This document shows, piece after piece, positions 50,213 to 57,659 of a stretch of 64,000 bases of DNA. The stretch comes from Hungatella sp. UBA5385 (GTDB taxonomy: Bacteria; Bacillota; Clostridia; Lachnospirales; Lachnospiraceae). The stretch covers positions 1 through 64,000 of the forward strand of contig DHOR01000054.1 in the NCBI GenBank assembly GCA_002409995.1. Direction: 5' to 3'. Made by a program: the position numbers and the translations under genes. Positions within the stretch are counted from its first letter, which is position 1; every line of letters begins with the position of its first letter. The notes under the pieces are model-generated. The model was given only the letters and a program-made list of their open reading frames with translations, did not search any database and had not been told where the DNA came from.

Positions 50213-50256
50213 AATTGGGGTTCGACCCTTTGATACAAAGGGTCGAACCCCAATTT
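50212..50256. repeat. Dispersed palindromic hairpin, copy 3
   Basis: A perfect 21-bp stem with an ATA loop, identical to copy 1 including the aaatt/aattt ends. It begins on the last base of the PHP stop codon and lies between convergent genes, so it may serve as a bidirectional terminator here. Confidence 0.93.
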
Positions 50257-50263
50257 TAAAAAT

Positions 50264-51568
50264 TTATTGTTTTACGATAGCATTAGGATAAATCCTCTCC
50301 ATCCGCTGATCATGAAATCTATCATCTAACATCACTTCAATGGAATTCTTGGCCGGTACCCCGGACTTCCGCTCTGCATACCTCCCCAGCGCAGCCCCTG
50401 AAACTACAATATTAACAGCCATAAACATAAGAAAACAATAGCTTAAAACACTTCCCGCCTTCTTAGGAATTCTTTCAATCAACCCGGATAAAAACGGGTA
50501 GATAATCTTAATCCACACAACAGCCGCAACTCCCCAGAAAAAGCAGTAAAGAAGATTAATTCTTCCTCCCAGATTAAAGGGGATTTTGCTGTAATCCCAG
50601 AATACAGTGCCAAAGACAAGCTCTGTAAACACGCTGCATATGTATTCGTAAGCTCCGCCCACAACAGTGCCGAAGAGGAAAATATAACGGTCCTCTCTGT
50701 CTCTGTATTTGTGAAGCATCATAGTGAGGACAACAACACCCAGACCCCATACAATGCTAAAAGTTCCGTATACCACACTGCTGCGGCTCATAAGAACGCC
50801 GGAGGTTACATAGCAGAAAATCATTTCAATAATATCCCCCAGAAATGCACTGATCATAAAAAGCCATACAAGCTTATGAAAGGAGCAGCCCTCTGCAAAC
50901 ACAGCAGAAGAGGTGCTGGAGGACAGCTCTGCAGCAGTTAAAGCAGGATAGGCTTTTGTCATACGCCGCTGAATTCTTGTGAATATAGCCCGCCCCAGAC
51001 GGTTGGAAATCTTATTCATTCCCTTTGCCATCGCTTCCACACGGTTATCATACTTTTGAACATGGAAAACAATTCCCATAACACTGAGTCCATCTGCTGC
51101 AAGAATAATCACAGCGATAATCAGGAGGATTCTCCCGGGAAGGACAGGGAATTTTTCAATAAGAGTATGAATCAGCGGATGAAAATAACGAAGGGTCAGA
51201 GCAGCCAGCAAACCCCATAGTGCAGAGATGGGAAGGCAGACATAGCCGCCGATTGTGTATTTATAATCTGAATAATCCCACCATTTTTTCTGAAACAGCC
51301 GCTCCAGAATGGCGCCTGCAAAGAATTCCAATATGGTTGCAATCACACCGCAGCCAATGATCAGAAACAAGAACCCTTCTTCCAGTGAACTGAAGAAAGT
51401 GAGGCAGGCAACCATACAAATCCCATAGATAGGGCATAAAGGTCCATTTAAGAAACCCCTGTTAAGGAAATGTTTCTGTCTGATGGCTCCATAAACGATT
51501 TCAAGGCACCAGCCAAAAAAACCATAGATGAAAAAGTACCAGATCAGTTGATAAAATGACATATTCAT
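50264..51568 (-). CDS. CmpB-family putative membrane transporter with internal duplication
   Basis: A 434-residue membrane protein with about 10-12 hydrophobic segments. Two related halves are visible: FFIYGFFGWCLEIVYGAI near residue 10 and WLFMISAFLGDIIEMIFCYV near 230, each followed by a WDYS motif (WWDYSDYKYTIGGY and FWDYSKIPFNLGGR). This is the PF06541-type (CmpB) fold, labelled ABC permease although no ATPase accompanies it. It overlaps the TetR gene by 4 bases, so the two form an operon. Substrate unknown. Confidence 0.85.
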   Translation of the reverse strand: MNMSFYQLIWYFFIYGFFGWCLEIVYGAIRQKHFLNRGFLNGPLCPIYGICMVACLTFFSSLEEGFLFLIIGCGVIATILEFFAGAILERLFQKKWWDYSDYKYTIGGYVCLPISALWGLLAALTLRYFHPLIHTLIEKFPVLPGRILLIIAVIILAADGLSVMGIVFHVQKYDNRVEAMAKGMNKISNRLGRAIFTRIQRRMTKAYPALTAAELSSSTSSAVFAEGCSFHKLVWLFMISAFLGDIIEMIFCYVTSGVLMSRSSVVYGTFSIVWGLGVVVLTMMLHKYRDREDRYIFLFGTVVGGAYEYICSVFTELVFGTVFWDYSKIPFNLGGRINLLYCFFWGVAAVVWIKIIYPFLSGLIERIPKKAGSVLSYCFLMFMAVNIVVSGAALGRYAERKSGVPAKNSIEVMLDDRFHDQRMERIYPNAIVKQ

Positions 51569-52197
51569 GATGCTGCTCCTGACTCAGGCGGATTTAAATC
51601 TGTAATTAACCGGTTAACATAGGAAAACATTAGGTCTTCTTCTTCACTCAACGTCATATAATATTCATTAGTGGGATTTAATATCCATTTTTCGTAAATA
51701 TAGTGACGGCTGTTGTTACATAGAACTGCCAGGCAGTGGGTATCAAAGGGAGCCAGTCTTCCTGTTTCCACAGCTCTGTTAAAAACATCTTCTGCATATT
51801 TAACACCATCGGCAAGGAGAATATTCTGGACTATGAGCCTGGCGGTTTCATCATGGTATTTGCGCTGATGTACAATCCTCAGAATGGGAAGCAGCACAGA
51901 CTCTAAATCACCAAAACTAAAAAATACAGAGTGAATAATATCCATTATGCTGCCGTTTTGTATAATGGGTTCAATTTCCTCTATGGTGTTCCGGTTATCA
52001 GTGAAATGCTCACAAAAGAAATCATATATTTCATCAAGAATCTCCTGTTTAGAGGAAAAGTGATTATATATGCTGGACTTGGTTTTTCCAATTGCTTTGG
52101 CAATATCACTGATGCTTACCAGTTCAAATGAATATTCGGAAAACAGCTCTATGCATTTATAAAATATAAGATTTTTCGTATCGTTGGTATATTTCAA
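51565..52197 (-). CDS. TetR-family transcriptional regulator
   Basis: A 210-residue repressor. The N-terminal helix-turn-helix is SISDIAKAIGKTKSSIYNHF near residues 28-47, followed by the helical ligand domain. It starts with TTG behind AAAGGAG. It is co-transcribed with the CmpB protein. A palindromic site on the divergent promoter (52318-52333) is a likely operator, so it may repress the gene at 52381 as well. Confidence 0.93.
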   Translation of the reverse strand: MKYTNDTKNLIFYKCIELFSEYSFELVSISDIAKAIGKTKSSIYNHFSSKQEILDEIYDFFCEHFTDNRNTIEEIEPIIQNGSIMDIIHSVFFSFGDLESVLLPILRIVHQRKYHDETARLIVQNILLADGVKYAEDVFNRAVETGRLAPFDTHCLAVLCNNSRHYIYEKWILNPTNEYYMTLSEEEDLMFSYVNRLITDLNPPESGAAS

Positions 52198-52226
52198 GTT
52201 ATATTTACTCCTTTACATTTTATACT

Positions 52227-52255
52227 ATTATACATTTTATAATAAATGACATCAA
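52227..52255 (-). promoter_or_regulatory. Promoter of tetR
   Basis: On the minus strand TTGATG (52250-52255), a 17-base spacer and TATAAT (52227-52232). Confidence 0.75.
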
Positions 52256-52279
52256 TTGTAAAATAATTTCTGGATAGGA

Positions 52280-52333
52280 TTGACATTAATTCTTAACGGA
52301 ATTATAATTTATATTAAGAATGACCGGTCGTTC
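52280..52333 (+). promoter_or_regulatory. Promoter and TetR-type operator for the gene at 52381
   Basis: TTGACA (52280-52285), a 17-base spacer and TATAAT (52303-52308), both perfect. Ten bases on is gaatGACCGGTCgttc (52318-52333), a palindrome with one mismatch pair at the transcription start, as for TetR operators. Confidence 0.82.
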
Positions 52334-52380
52334 ATGTTAAACTATTATGATTTTTACAAAATCATGAAGGGAGGTATGTT

Positions 52381-53523
52381 ATGTTTCGCTACTGGACAGA
52401 TTTAAAACTGGTTGGTTTTGGTACCAGCTTTGGTATGGTTCTGCCTGAACCATATGAAAGTGAGGATTTTATTTCCCGTTTTTTAACCATACCGGTATTT
52501 GGTTCCTGTATTCCTTACATTTATTACTACACTACGAGAAATGGCAGGAGCGAAAAGAACGTAATCACCCGGGAGGAACTGACAGAACTGATGAAGGAAA
52601 AGGAGCGCCCCATTATCTACATTGATATGAACTGTAAGATTATGGACGCTTTATCCATGCCTGTTCAAAGACATCTGTATCGGCTGAGCAATTCAAGAGT
52701 CCCTCATGAGATGATCTATGGCAATGTGGAACGTCCATGTATGGCGCCTTTGGAATATCCTTCAGGACACCATGGAAATATGACTGTAATTTTAACAATT
52801 ATGCCCCCGGGCACCAAAGGGGATTACCCCTGCTTCTCTTTAAGCAATGGTCCTGGTTTTTACTATGAGTATGCCATGTATATTATGGAATATCTGCGTA
52901 ACTATTTTCCGGGACTTGGAACAGTGGGAGAAATTAACAGGGATGAGATGTGGACTGACGGCTCTTCCTATACTAATTCTATATACAATTATGAAAAAAT
53001 ACAGATGCCCATCCGTTTTGGTATTGAGCACACCTTAAGGAGACTTGGGGAGTGCGATATTGTCCGTTCTTATAAAAAATATTATCATGATGGGTGGAAA
53101 TATGACAGGATATCACAATTTCGGATGGTGAATCTTCCGGAGGAATATCCCAGAAAAGAACTGATTTATTTCTTTTCAGAATATGTGGATCATGTAGTAT
53201 GGGTTTTACAGCAAAGGTGGGATACATACAGAACTATATGTGCAACAGCCACTCATATTATGCTGCCAAAGCCTGAACGATATGGAAAGAGCTTGGAAAC
53301 AATGACTCATTTAAAAAAACGGTTAATGGATGTAAAGGATAGCAGCAATGACAGTCACTATTGCGGTTATTTAGCCTTTGCCAATATTGACCAACAGATT
53401 GTGGGGGAATTTCGGGTTCCCTGGTATATGAAGTCTTATCTGCTGATGCTGTTGGATTTAAAAAACCAGGGAAAGATCGATCAGATAAAGTCACAGATGT
53501 ATCATAAACAGATGCTGGAGTAG
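52381..53523 (+). CDS. Conserved-looking protein of unknown function (380 residues)
   Basis: I do not recognise a family. The protein is soluble, aromatic-rich (many Tyr, Trp, Phe), with blocks such as PVFGSCIPYIYYYTTRNGRS near residue 38, SGHHGNMTVILTIMPPGT near 125 and FSLSNGPGFYYEYAMYI near 150. No signal peptide, membrane segment or cofactor motif is seen. AGGGAGG precedes the ATG. It is under a perfect promoter with a TetR-type operator, divergent from the TetR-CmpB pair, so it is probably induced by the same signal. Confidence 0.82.
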   Translation: MFRYWTDLKLVGFGTSFGMVLPEPYESEDFISRFLTIPVFGSCIPYIYYYTTRNGRSEKNVITREELTELMKEKERPIIYIDMNCKIMDALSMPVQRHLYRLSNSRVPHEMIYGNVERPCMAPLEYPSGHHGNMTVILTIMPPGTKGDYPCFSLSNGPGFYYEYAMYIMEYLRNYFPGLGTVGEINRDEMWTDGSSYTNSIYNYEKIQMPIRFGIEHTLRRLGECDIVRSYKKYYHDGWKYDRISQFRMVNLPEEYPRKELIYFFSEYVDHVVWVLQQRWDTYRTICATATHIMLPKPERYGKSLETMTHLKKRLMDVKDSSNDSHYCGYLAFANIDQQIVGEFRVPWYMKSYLLMLLDLKNQGKIDQIKSQMYHKQMLE

Positions 53524-53541
53524 GAATGTTTCCTGTTTTCA

Positions 53542-53570
53542 TTGTAAAGCTTATTTTCCTGTGATAAAAT
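53542..53570 (+). promoter_or_regulatory. Promoter of the polysaccharide deacetylase
   Basis: TTGTAA (53542-53547), a 17-base spacer and TAAAAT (53565-53570), 37 bases before the start. Confidence 0.65.
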
Positions 53571-53607
53571 AAGAAAGAGGCAAAGCCTGCAAAAGGAGAT
53601 AAGTGAG

Positions 53608-54567
53608 ATGAAACGATTGAACGTATGGGGCAGCAGTCTTCTCATGGCTGCAGCATTGATGACATTGGCGCCTGGTGCTTCTTTGGCAACTATGGCAGAT
53701 GAGGGGCAGCAGGCTCAGAATGAAACAGAGATCCGTAACGGCTGGCTGGACGAGAAACTGGGACCAGGAGTAGCCAAATGGGTCGATGAAAATGGCAATA
53801 TTACAGAACCGCCGGCAGCAGCAGAGGACACACCGACAGAGGCAGGCATTACTGACAATGGTTCAACTGTCGAAGGACAAGCAGATGGCACAGCAGAGGA
53901 TACATCAGCAGAAGATACACAGAGCTTAGAGACTGAACAGCCTGCTGGCAGACAGATAGATCCTGAACGTCCTATGGTTGCGCTGACCTTTGATGATGGT
54001 CCCTATGCGCCTGTAGGCAACCAGATTATGGACTGTCTGGCACTGTATGGCGGCAAGGCAACATTCTATGTTGTAGGCAACAGAGCAGCGTCCTATCCTG
54101 CAGAATTACAGCGTATGGTGGCAGAAGGTCATGAGATCGGCAACCATACCTATGATCATAAGTATTTAAGCAAATTGAGCGTAGCTCAGATGCAGTATCA
54201 GATTAACCGGTGCAGTGACGTTGTTTTTGCAATAACCGGTGTACGCCCTACTACAGTAAGACCGCCTGGCGGGTATAAGAACGGAACAGTTCTTGCCAAT
54301 GCCAATGGACCTGTGATCATGTGGAGTATTGATACCCTTGACTGGAAACATAGAAATGCCAGTAAATCAGTGAATGCTGTTATGAGCAAAGTGAGAGACG
54401 GAGATATTATCCTGATGCATGAGCTATATAGCCAAAGCGGTGCAGCAGCAGCGGAGATTATTCCAAGGCTGGTGGAACAGGGATATCAGCTTGTAACTGT
54501 CAGCGAGCTTGCACAGTACAGGGGCGGAGCAGAAGCAGGAAGAGAGTATTCTCAGTTTTATCGTTAG
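53608..54567 (+). CDS. Secreted polysaccharide (peptidoglycan) deacetylase
   Basis: A 319-residue NodB-type deacetylase. It has an N-terminal signal (hydrophobic residues 9-27), an acidic, low-complexity linker (about 30-118) and a NodB domain: motif 1 TFDDGP (D129, D130), motif 2 with metal histidines H180 and H184 (GNHTYDHKY), motif 3 RPPGGY, motif 4 SIDTLDW and motif 5 ILMHE. All catalytic parts are present, so it probably removes N-acetyl groups from peptidoglycan outside the cell, giving lysozyme resistance or a sporulation role. Confidence 0.93.
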   Translation: MKRLNVWGSSLLMAAALMTLAPGASLATMADEGQQAQNETEIRNGWLDEKLGPGVAKWVDENGNITEPPAAAEDTPTEAGITDNGSTVEGQADGTAEDTSAEDTQSLETEQPAGRQIDPERPMVALTFDDGPYAPVGNQIMDCLALYGGKATFYVVGNRAASYPAELQRMVAEGHEIGNHTYDHKYLSKLSVAQMQYQINRCSDVVFAITGVRPTTVRPPGGYKNGTVLANANGPVIMWSIDTLDWKHRNASKSVNAVMSKVRDGDIILMHELYSQSGAAAAEIIPRLVEQGYQLVTVSELAQYRGGAEAGREYSQFYR

Positions 54568-54590
54568 TTTGATAAAATATAGTAAATAAC

Positions 54591-54639
54591 AAAAAGATGA
54601 TCTGACACCATATATAAGGTGGAAAGATCATCTTTTTTT
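54591..54639 (+). terminator. Intrinsic terminator
   Basis: aaaaagatgatct (54591-54603) pairs with its complement (54625-54637), with an inner cacc/ggtg stem and a T-run of seven. It can serve both strands. Confidence 0.9.
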
Positions 54640-54674
54640 ATCTCTATTGAGGCTAATTGTGTTGAACCTTTCAT

Positions 54675-55211
54675 TTACAGTGAAGAATCCCCGTAAGAGT
54701 CTTCCATCCTCTTTAATGTCATCAGCATTCTGTGCAAAGGTTTAAAAAGAACCAGTGTTATAATAAAATTGCTGATCCCATGAACAACATCAAATGGAAT
54801 CCCTGCAATCCACCATGCAATTGCAGCTCCCAGCCCTCCTGTTACAAAATAAGAGGCAGCACACAATAATCCGAAGAGCAGGCCGAAGATGCCGGACAGC
54901 AGTGCAGTACCGTAAGGTCCGGGAACGGTGTATTTACTCATAAGAAAAGTAAATCCCACAAGGATTGCCCAGACGTAGAGATAGGAGAACCACCACAGAC
55001 CAAATCCGTAGAAGAAACCTTCCAACACAACAAACACGTATAGAATAATCCATACGTGTTTTCTGTACACAAGGGTATATAAAATAAGTAACAGGGAGAC
55101 CAGCTCCACATTGGGTACCCATGCAAGACTGATCTGTATCACCAGAAGAAGTGCAGCAAGCAGGGCATCCCGCACCAGCTCTCTGGTGTTGATTGTATTT
55201 TTATTATTCAT
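54675..55211 (-). CDS. ECF transporter S component
   Basis: A 178-residue membrane protein with five or six hydrophobic segments and the ECF_trnsprt layout: a helix with RDALLAALLLVIQISLAW, then VELVSLLLILYTLVYRKHVW, and a C-terminal helix with HGISNFIITLVLFKPL. It binds a vitamin and must dock on a shared EcfAAT module encoded elsewhere. The start is taken at 55211; 55220 is possible. It is transcribed after a DUF4430 protein, which suggests a cobalamin-like or other large ligand (inference). Confidence 0.85.
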   Translation of the reverse strand: MNNKNTINTRELVRDALLAALLLVIQISLAWVPNVELVSLLLILYTLVYRKHVWIILYVFVVLEGFFYGFGLWWFSYLYVWAILVGFTFLMSKYTVPGPYGTALLSGIFGLLFGLLCAASYFVTGGLGAAIAWWIAGIPFDVVHGISNFIITLVLFKPLHRMLMTLKRMEDSYGDSSL

Positions 55212-55287
55212 GATTCTCATCCAATTCTATGTATATAAATAGCTTCATCCAGTGTGTTGTCCTGCTCATAAGTTGTAACAGCACTTC

Positions 55288-55722
55288 CTATTTAGCCGGT
55301 GTATAAGCAATGGTATAATGTTCTCCATCCTTAATAGGCTGCATGGAAACACCATAATTGCAAGGCTCATTATCTAAAAGTATAGCCCAGTAAGCACCAT
55401 CCAGCTGATAATCAGCGCGTACATCATTGACAGTATCCAGCATAAGGCCGAATTCTTCCGTAGTTGACCCGCCTATGGTAATCTCTGGAATCTCATCAAG
55501 AGCTTCCTTTAAAAACTGAGTCTCTGTAGAAATCTGATAGCTTTCCCCTGTCTGATCCTCATAAATAACATCTATGGTAATGGACTTGGTTCCCGCCATA
55601 GGAACAGGCTTAGAAACCATATATATCACCAGAAGTAATGCCAGCACTGCAATTGCTGCCAGTGCTCCCAGAATTGGGGAGGGCTTTCTCTTGCTCTGCA
55701 TTAATTTCTTATTCCAAATCAT
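55288..55722 (-). CDS. Membrane-anchored DUF4430 protein
   Basis: A 144-residue protein with one N-terminal membrane anchor (about 18-37) and an extracellular DUF4430 domain (about 48-142; ITIDVIYEDQTGESYQI, then YWAILLDNEPCNYGVS). DUF4430 resembles the beta domain of transcobalamin and is often found in cell-surface vitamin or corrinoid binding proteins. It is upstream of the ECF S component and has its own promoter, so it may capture the ligand and pass it on. AGAGG before the ATG. Confidence 0.86.
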   Translation of the reverse strand: MIWNKKLMQSKRKPSPILGALAAIAVLALLLVIYMVSKPVPMAGTKSITIDVIYEDQTGESYQISTETQFLKEALDEIPEITIGGSTTEEFGLMLDTVNDVRADYQLDGAYWAILLDNEPCNYGVSMQPIKDGEHYTIAYTPAK

Positions 55723-55755
55723 AATCTGCCTCTTTTCAAAGTTAAATACTGCCTT

Positions 55756-55785
55756 AGTATAACATAAGTATCATATATGTCGCAA
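55756..55785 (-). promoter_or_regulatory. Promoter of the DUF4430-ECF pair
   Basis: On the minus strand TTGCGA (55780-55785), an 18-base spacer and an extended -10, TGTTATACT (TATACT 55756-55761). Confidence 0.55.
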
Positions 55786-55808
55786 GAAAAGATTTCCTTC
55801 AGATTTCC

Positions 55809-56240
55809 TTAAATAACATAGTCATTCCCCGGTTGTTCAGTGAGCATTAAATCTGCAATTGTAATACCCTCCAAATAATCATTAATCAGCTTATCCAGCC
55901 CCTGCCACATAGGCAATGTCCTGCAAGAAGACATTCTGGGACATGCCTGCTGCCCAGGATCAAGGCAGGCTACTGGAGCAAGGGTGGTTTCAGTCACCTT
56001 CAAAATGCTTCCCACTGTGTACTGATCTGGTGATTTGGTCAGTCGGTATCCACCGCCTTTGCCTCTTAAACCGATCAGAAGTTTATTCTTTACCAGAACT
56101 TTTAAAATGCCCTCTAAATATTTCTCGGATATTTCCTGACGATTGGCTGTTTCTTTCAGAGGAACGTAACCCTCTGACTGATGCTCAGCAAGATCTATCA
56201 TAATACGCAGAGCATATCGCCCCTTTGTTGAAATCATCAT
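55809..56240 (-). CDS. Rrf2/IscR-family regulator (CymR-like or Fe-S)
   Basis: A 143-residue winged-helix regulator. The N-terminus MMISTKGRYALRIMIDLAEH and the recognition segment ISEKYLEGILKVLVKNKLL are family hallmarks. Three cysteines (CLDPGQQACPRMSSC, near residues 92-106) lie where IscR binds its [2Fe-2S] cluster, with a slightly wider first gap (7 residues, not 5). It is divergent from cysK, so it probably regulates cysteine/methionine uptake and synthesis, or Fe-S supply. AAGGAGG before the ATG. Confidence 0.92.
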   Translation of the reverse strand: MMISTKGRYALRIMIDLAEHQSEGYVPLKETANRQEISEKYLEGILKVLVKNKLLIGLRGKGGGYRLTKSPDQYTVGSILKVTETTLAPVACLDPGQQACPRMSSCRTLPMWQGLDKLINDYLEGITIADLMLTEQPGNDYVI

Positions 56241-56274
56241 AAACGTTTCCTCCTTCTATTTCATATATTAACCT

Positions 56275-56303
56275 ATTATACAACAAGGTAAGTGGGTTAT
56301 CAA
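56275..56303 (-). promoter_or_regulatory. Promoter of the Rrf2 gene
   Basis: On the minus strand TTGATA (56298-56303), a 17-base spacer and TATAAT (56275-56280). Confidence 0.78.
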
Positions 56304-56358
56304 CTTAAAAGATTTAACCATATTTGGCATATAAAAATTAAAAAAATCCAATTTAGTA

Positions 56359-56387
56359 TTGACAAATAGATACTACAGGCATATAAT
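56359..56387 (+). promoter_or_regulatory. Perfect consensus promoter of cysK
   Basis: TTGACA (56359-56364), a 17-base spacer and TATAAT (56382-56387), both perfect. A leader of about 120 bases follows before the cysK start; I see no riboswitch core in it. Such a strong promoter is normally kept in check by a repressor, the divergent Rrf2 protein being the candidate. Confidence 0.85.
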
Positions 56388-56513
56388 CCCTATTAACATA
56401 CCGGAAAGGTGGGTAATAGAGCGGTGATGAATTTTAAATTTTTTCGATGTTGTTGAAAAGGCTTTGATACCCGTAGGAAGATTACATAAAACAAAAAAAT
56501 GGAGGAAATGACG

Positions 56514-57446
56514 ATGAGTAAAATTTACACTTCTGCCGATCAGCTGATTGGTAAAACACCACTTTTGGAACTGGTCCACATTGAGAAGGAAGAAGGACTG
56601 AATGCACGTATTCTTGGGAAACTGGAGTATTTCAATCCCGCAGGTTCTGTGAAGGACCGAATTGCAAAGGCTATGATTGATGATGCCGAGGCAAAGGGCC
56701 TTTTGAAACCGGGTTCTGTGATTATTGAACCTACATCTGGCAATACCGGTATAGGTCTGGCTTCTGTAGCAGCAGCCAAGGGCTACCGCATTATTATCGT
56801 TATGCCTGAGACTATGAGTGTAGAGCGCCGTCAGCTGATGAAAGCCTATGGTGCAGAGCTGGTATTAACGGAAGGTGCAAAAGGTATGAAGGGCGCCATA
56901 GCAAAAGCAGATGAACTGGCAAAGGAGATTCCTGACAGTTTTATTCCCGGTCAGTTTGTTAATCCTGCCAATCCGGAAATTCATAGAACAACTACCGGAC
57001 CAGAGATTTGGGAAGATGTAGATGGTGAAGTTGATATATTCGTAGCAGGAGTTGGCACAGGCGGTACTGTAACAGGAGTAGGTGAATACCTAAAGAGCAA
57101 AAATCCCAATGTGAAAATAGTTGCTGTAGAACCTGCCGCTTCCCCTGTTTTAAGCAAGGGTAACTCCGGTTCTCATAAAATCCAGGGCATTGGTGCAGGA
57201 TTTGTACCTGATGTATTGGATACTAAGATTTATGACGAGATTATTGTAGTGGAAAACGAAGATGCCTTTGCAACCGGTAAGAGAATCGGCAAGTCAGAGG
57301 GTGTTCTGGTTGGTATCTCTTCAGGAGCTGCAGCATGGGCAGCGATTCAGTTAGGAAAACGGCCGGAAAATCAGGGCAAGACCATTGTTGTTCTGCTGCC
57401 TGATACTGGTGAGCGTTATCTTTCAACTCCGCTGTTTGAAGAGTAA
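56514..57446 (+). CDS. cysK: Cysteine synthase A (O-acetylserine sulfhydrylase)
   Basis: Makes L-cysteine from O-acetyl-L-serine and sulfide, with PLP. 310 residues, the usual length. The PLP lysine is K47 in NPAGSVKDRIA; TSGNTGIGLA near residue 73 holds the substrate loop; GVGTGGTVTGVG near 177 binds the phosphate, and SGAAAWAA near 270 is the C-terminal serine site. The start at 56514 has GGAGG 8 bases before it, while the ATG at 56499 does not. It leads into the met region through a terminator-bearing gap. Confidence 0.97.
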   Translation: MSKIYTSADQLIGKTPLLELVHIEKEEGLNARILGKLEYFNPAGSVKDRIAKAMIDDAEAKGLLKPGSVIIEPTSGNTGIGLASVAAAKGYRIIIVMPETMSVERRQLMKAYGAELVLTEGAKGMKGAIAKADELAKEIPDSFIPGQFVNPANPEIHRTTTGPEIWEDVDGEVDIFVAGVGTGGTVTGVGEYLKSKNPNVKIVAVEPAASPVLSKGNSGSHKIQGIGAGFVPDVLDTKIYDEIIVVENEDAFATGKRIGKSEGVLVGISSGAAAWAAIQLGKRPENQGKTIVVLLPDTGERYLSTPLFEE

Positions 57447-57467
57447 GACTGGATAAACGGGGGATAA

Positions 57468-57641
57468 ATGTTTAAAGGGCTGCCCATGAATCCAAGCCAG
57501 AGTATAGCTTGGATTCATGGGAGAATACCGGCCTGTGAATATGTGTGAACTTTGGCTGTCCAGGAGAAAATCTAAAGGAGGCCTTTGATCGGGTAGAACA
57601 GGCACTGCAATGGTTATGAAGCCATTGCTCCTGCCTTTTTT
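57468..57641 (+). promoter_or_regulatory. Attenuator-like leader between cysK and metN
   Basis: Holds a perfect 15-bp stem (57483-57497 with 57507-57521, 9-base loop) and, just before metN, a terminator (57600-57641). Two overlapping short frames occur: 57468-57548 (MFKGLPMNPSQSIAWIHG..., 26 codons) and 57541-57588 (15 codons). No SAM-I core is present; GGGTAGAAC near 57590 weakly recalls a T-box. Regulation by termination is likely, the signal unknown. Confidence 0.6.
57600..57641 (+). terminator. Intrinsic terminator just upstream of metN
   Basis: Stem aggca/tgcct plus gcaatgg (57607-57613)/ccattgc (57622-57628), followed by six Ts (57636-57641). It ends only 19 bases before the metN start, so met expression needs read-through. 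Confidence 0.87.
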
Positions 57642-57659
57642 GATTAAGGAGGTCATTTA

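Noticed and set aside
57447..57659. SAM-I (S-box) riboswitch before metN
   Set aside because: None of the conserved S-box core blocks is present; only hairpins and a terminator are seen.
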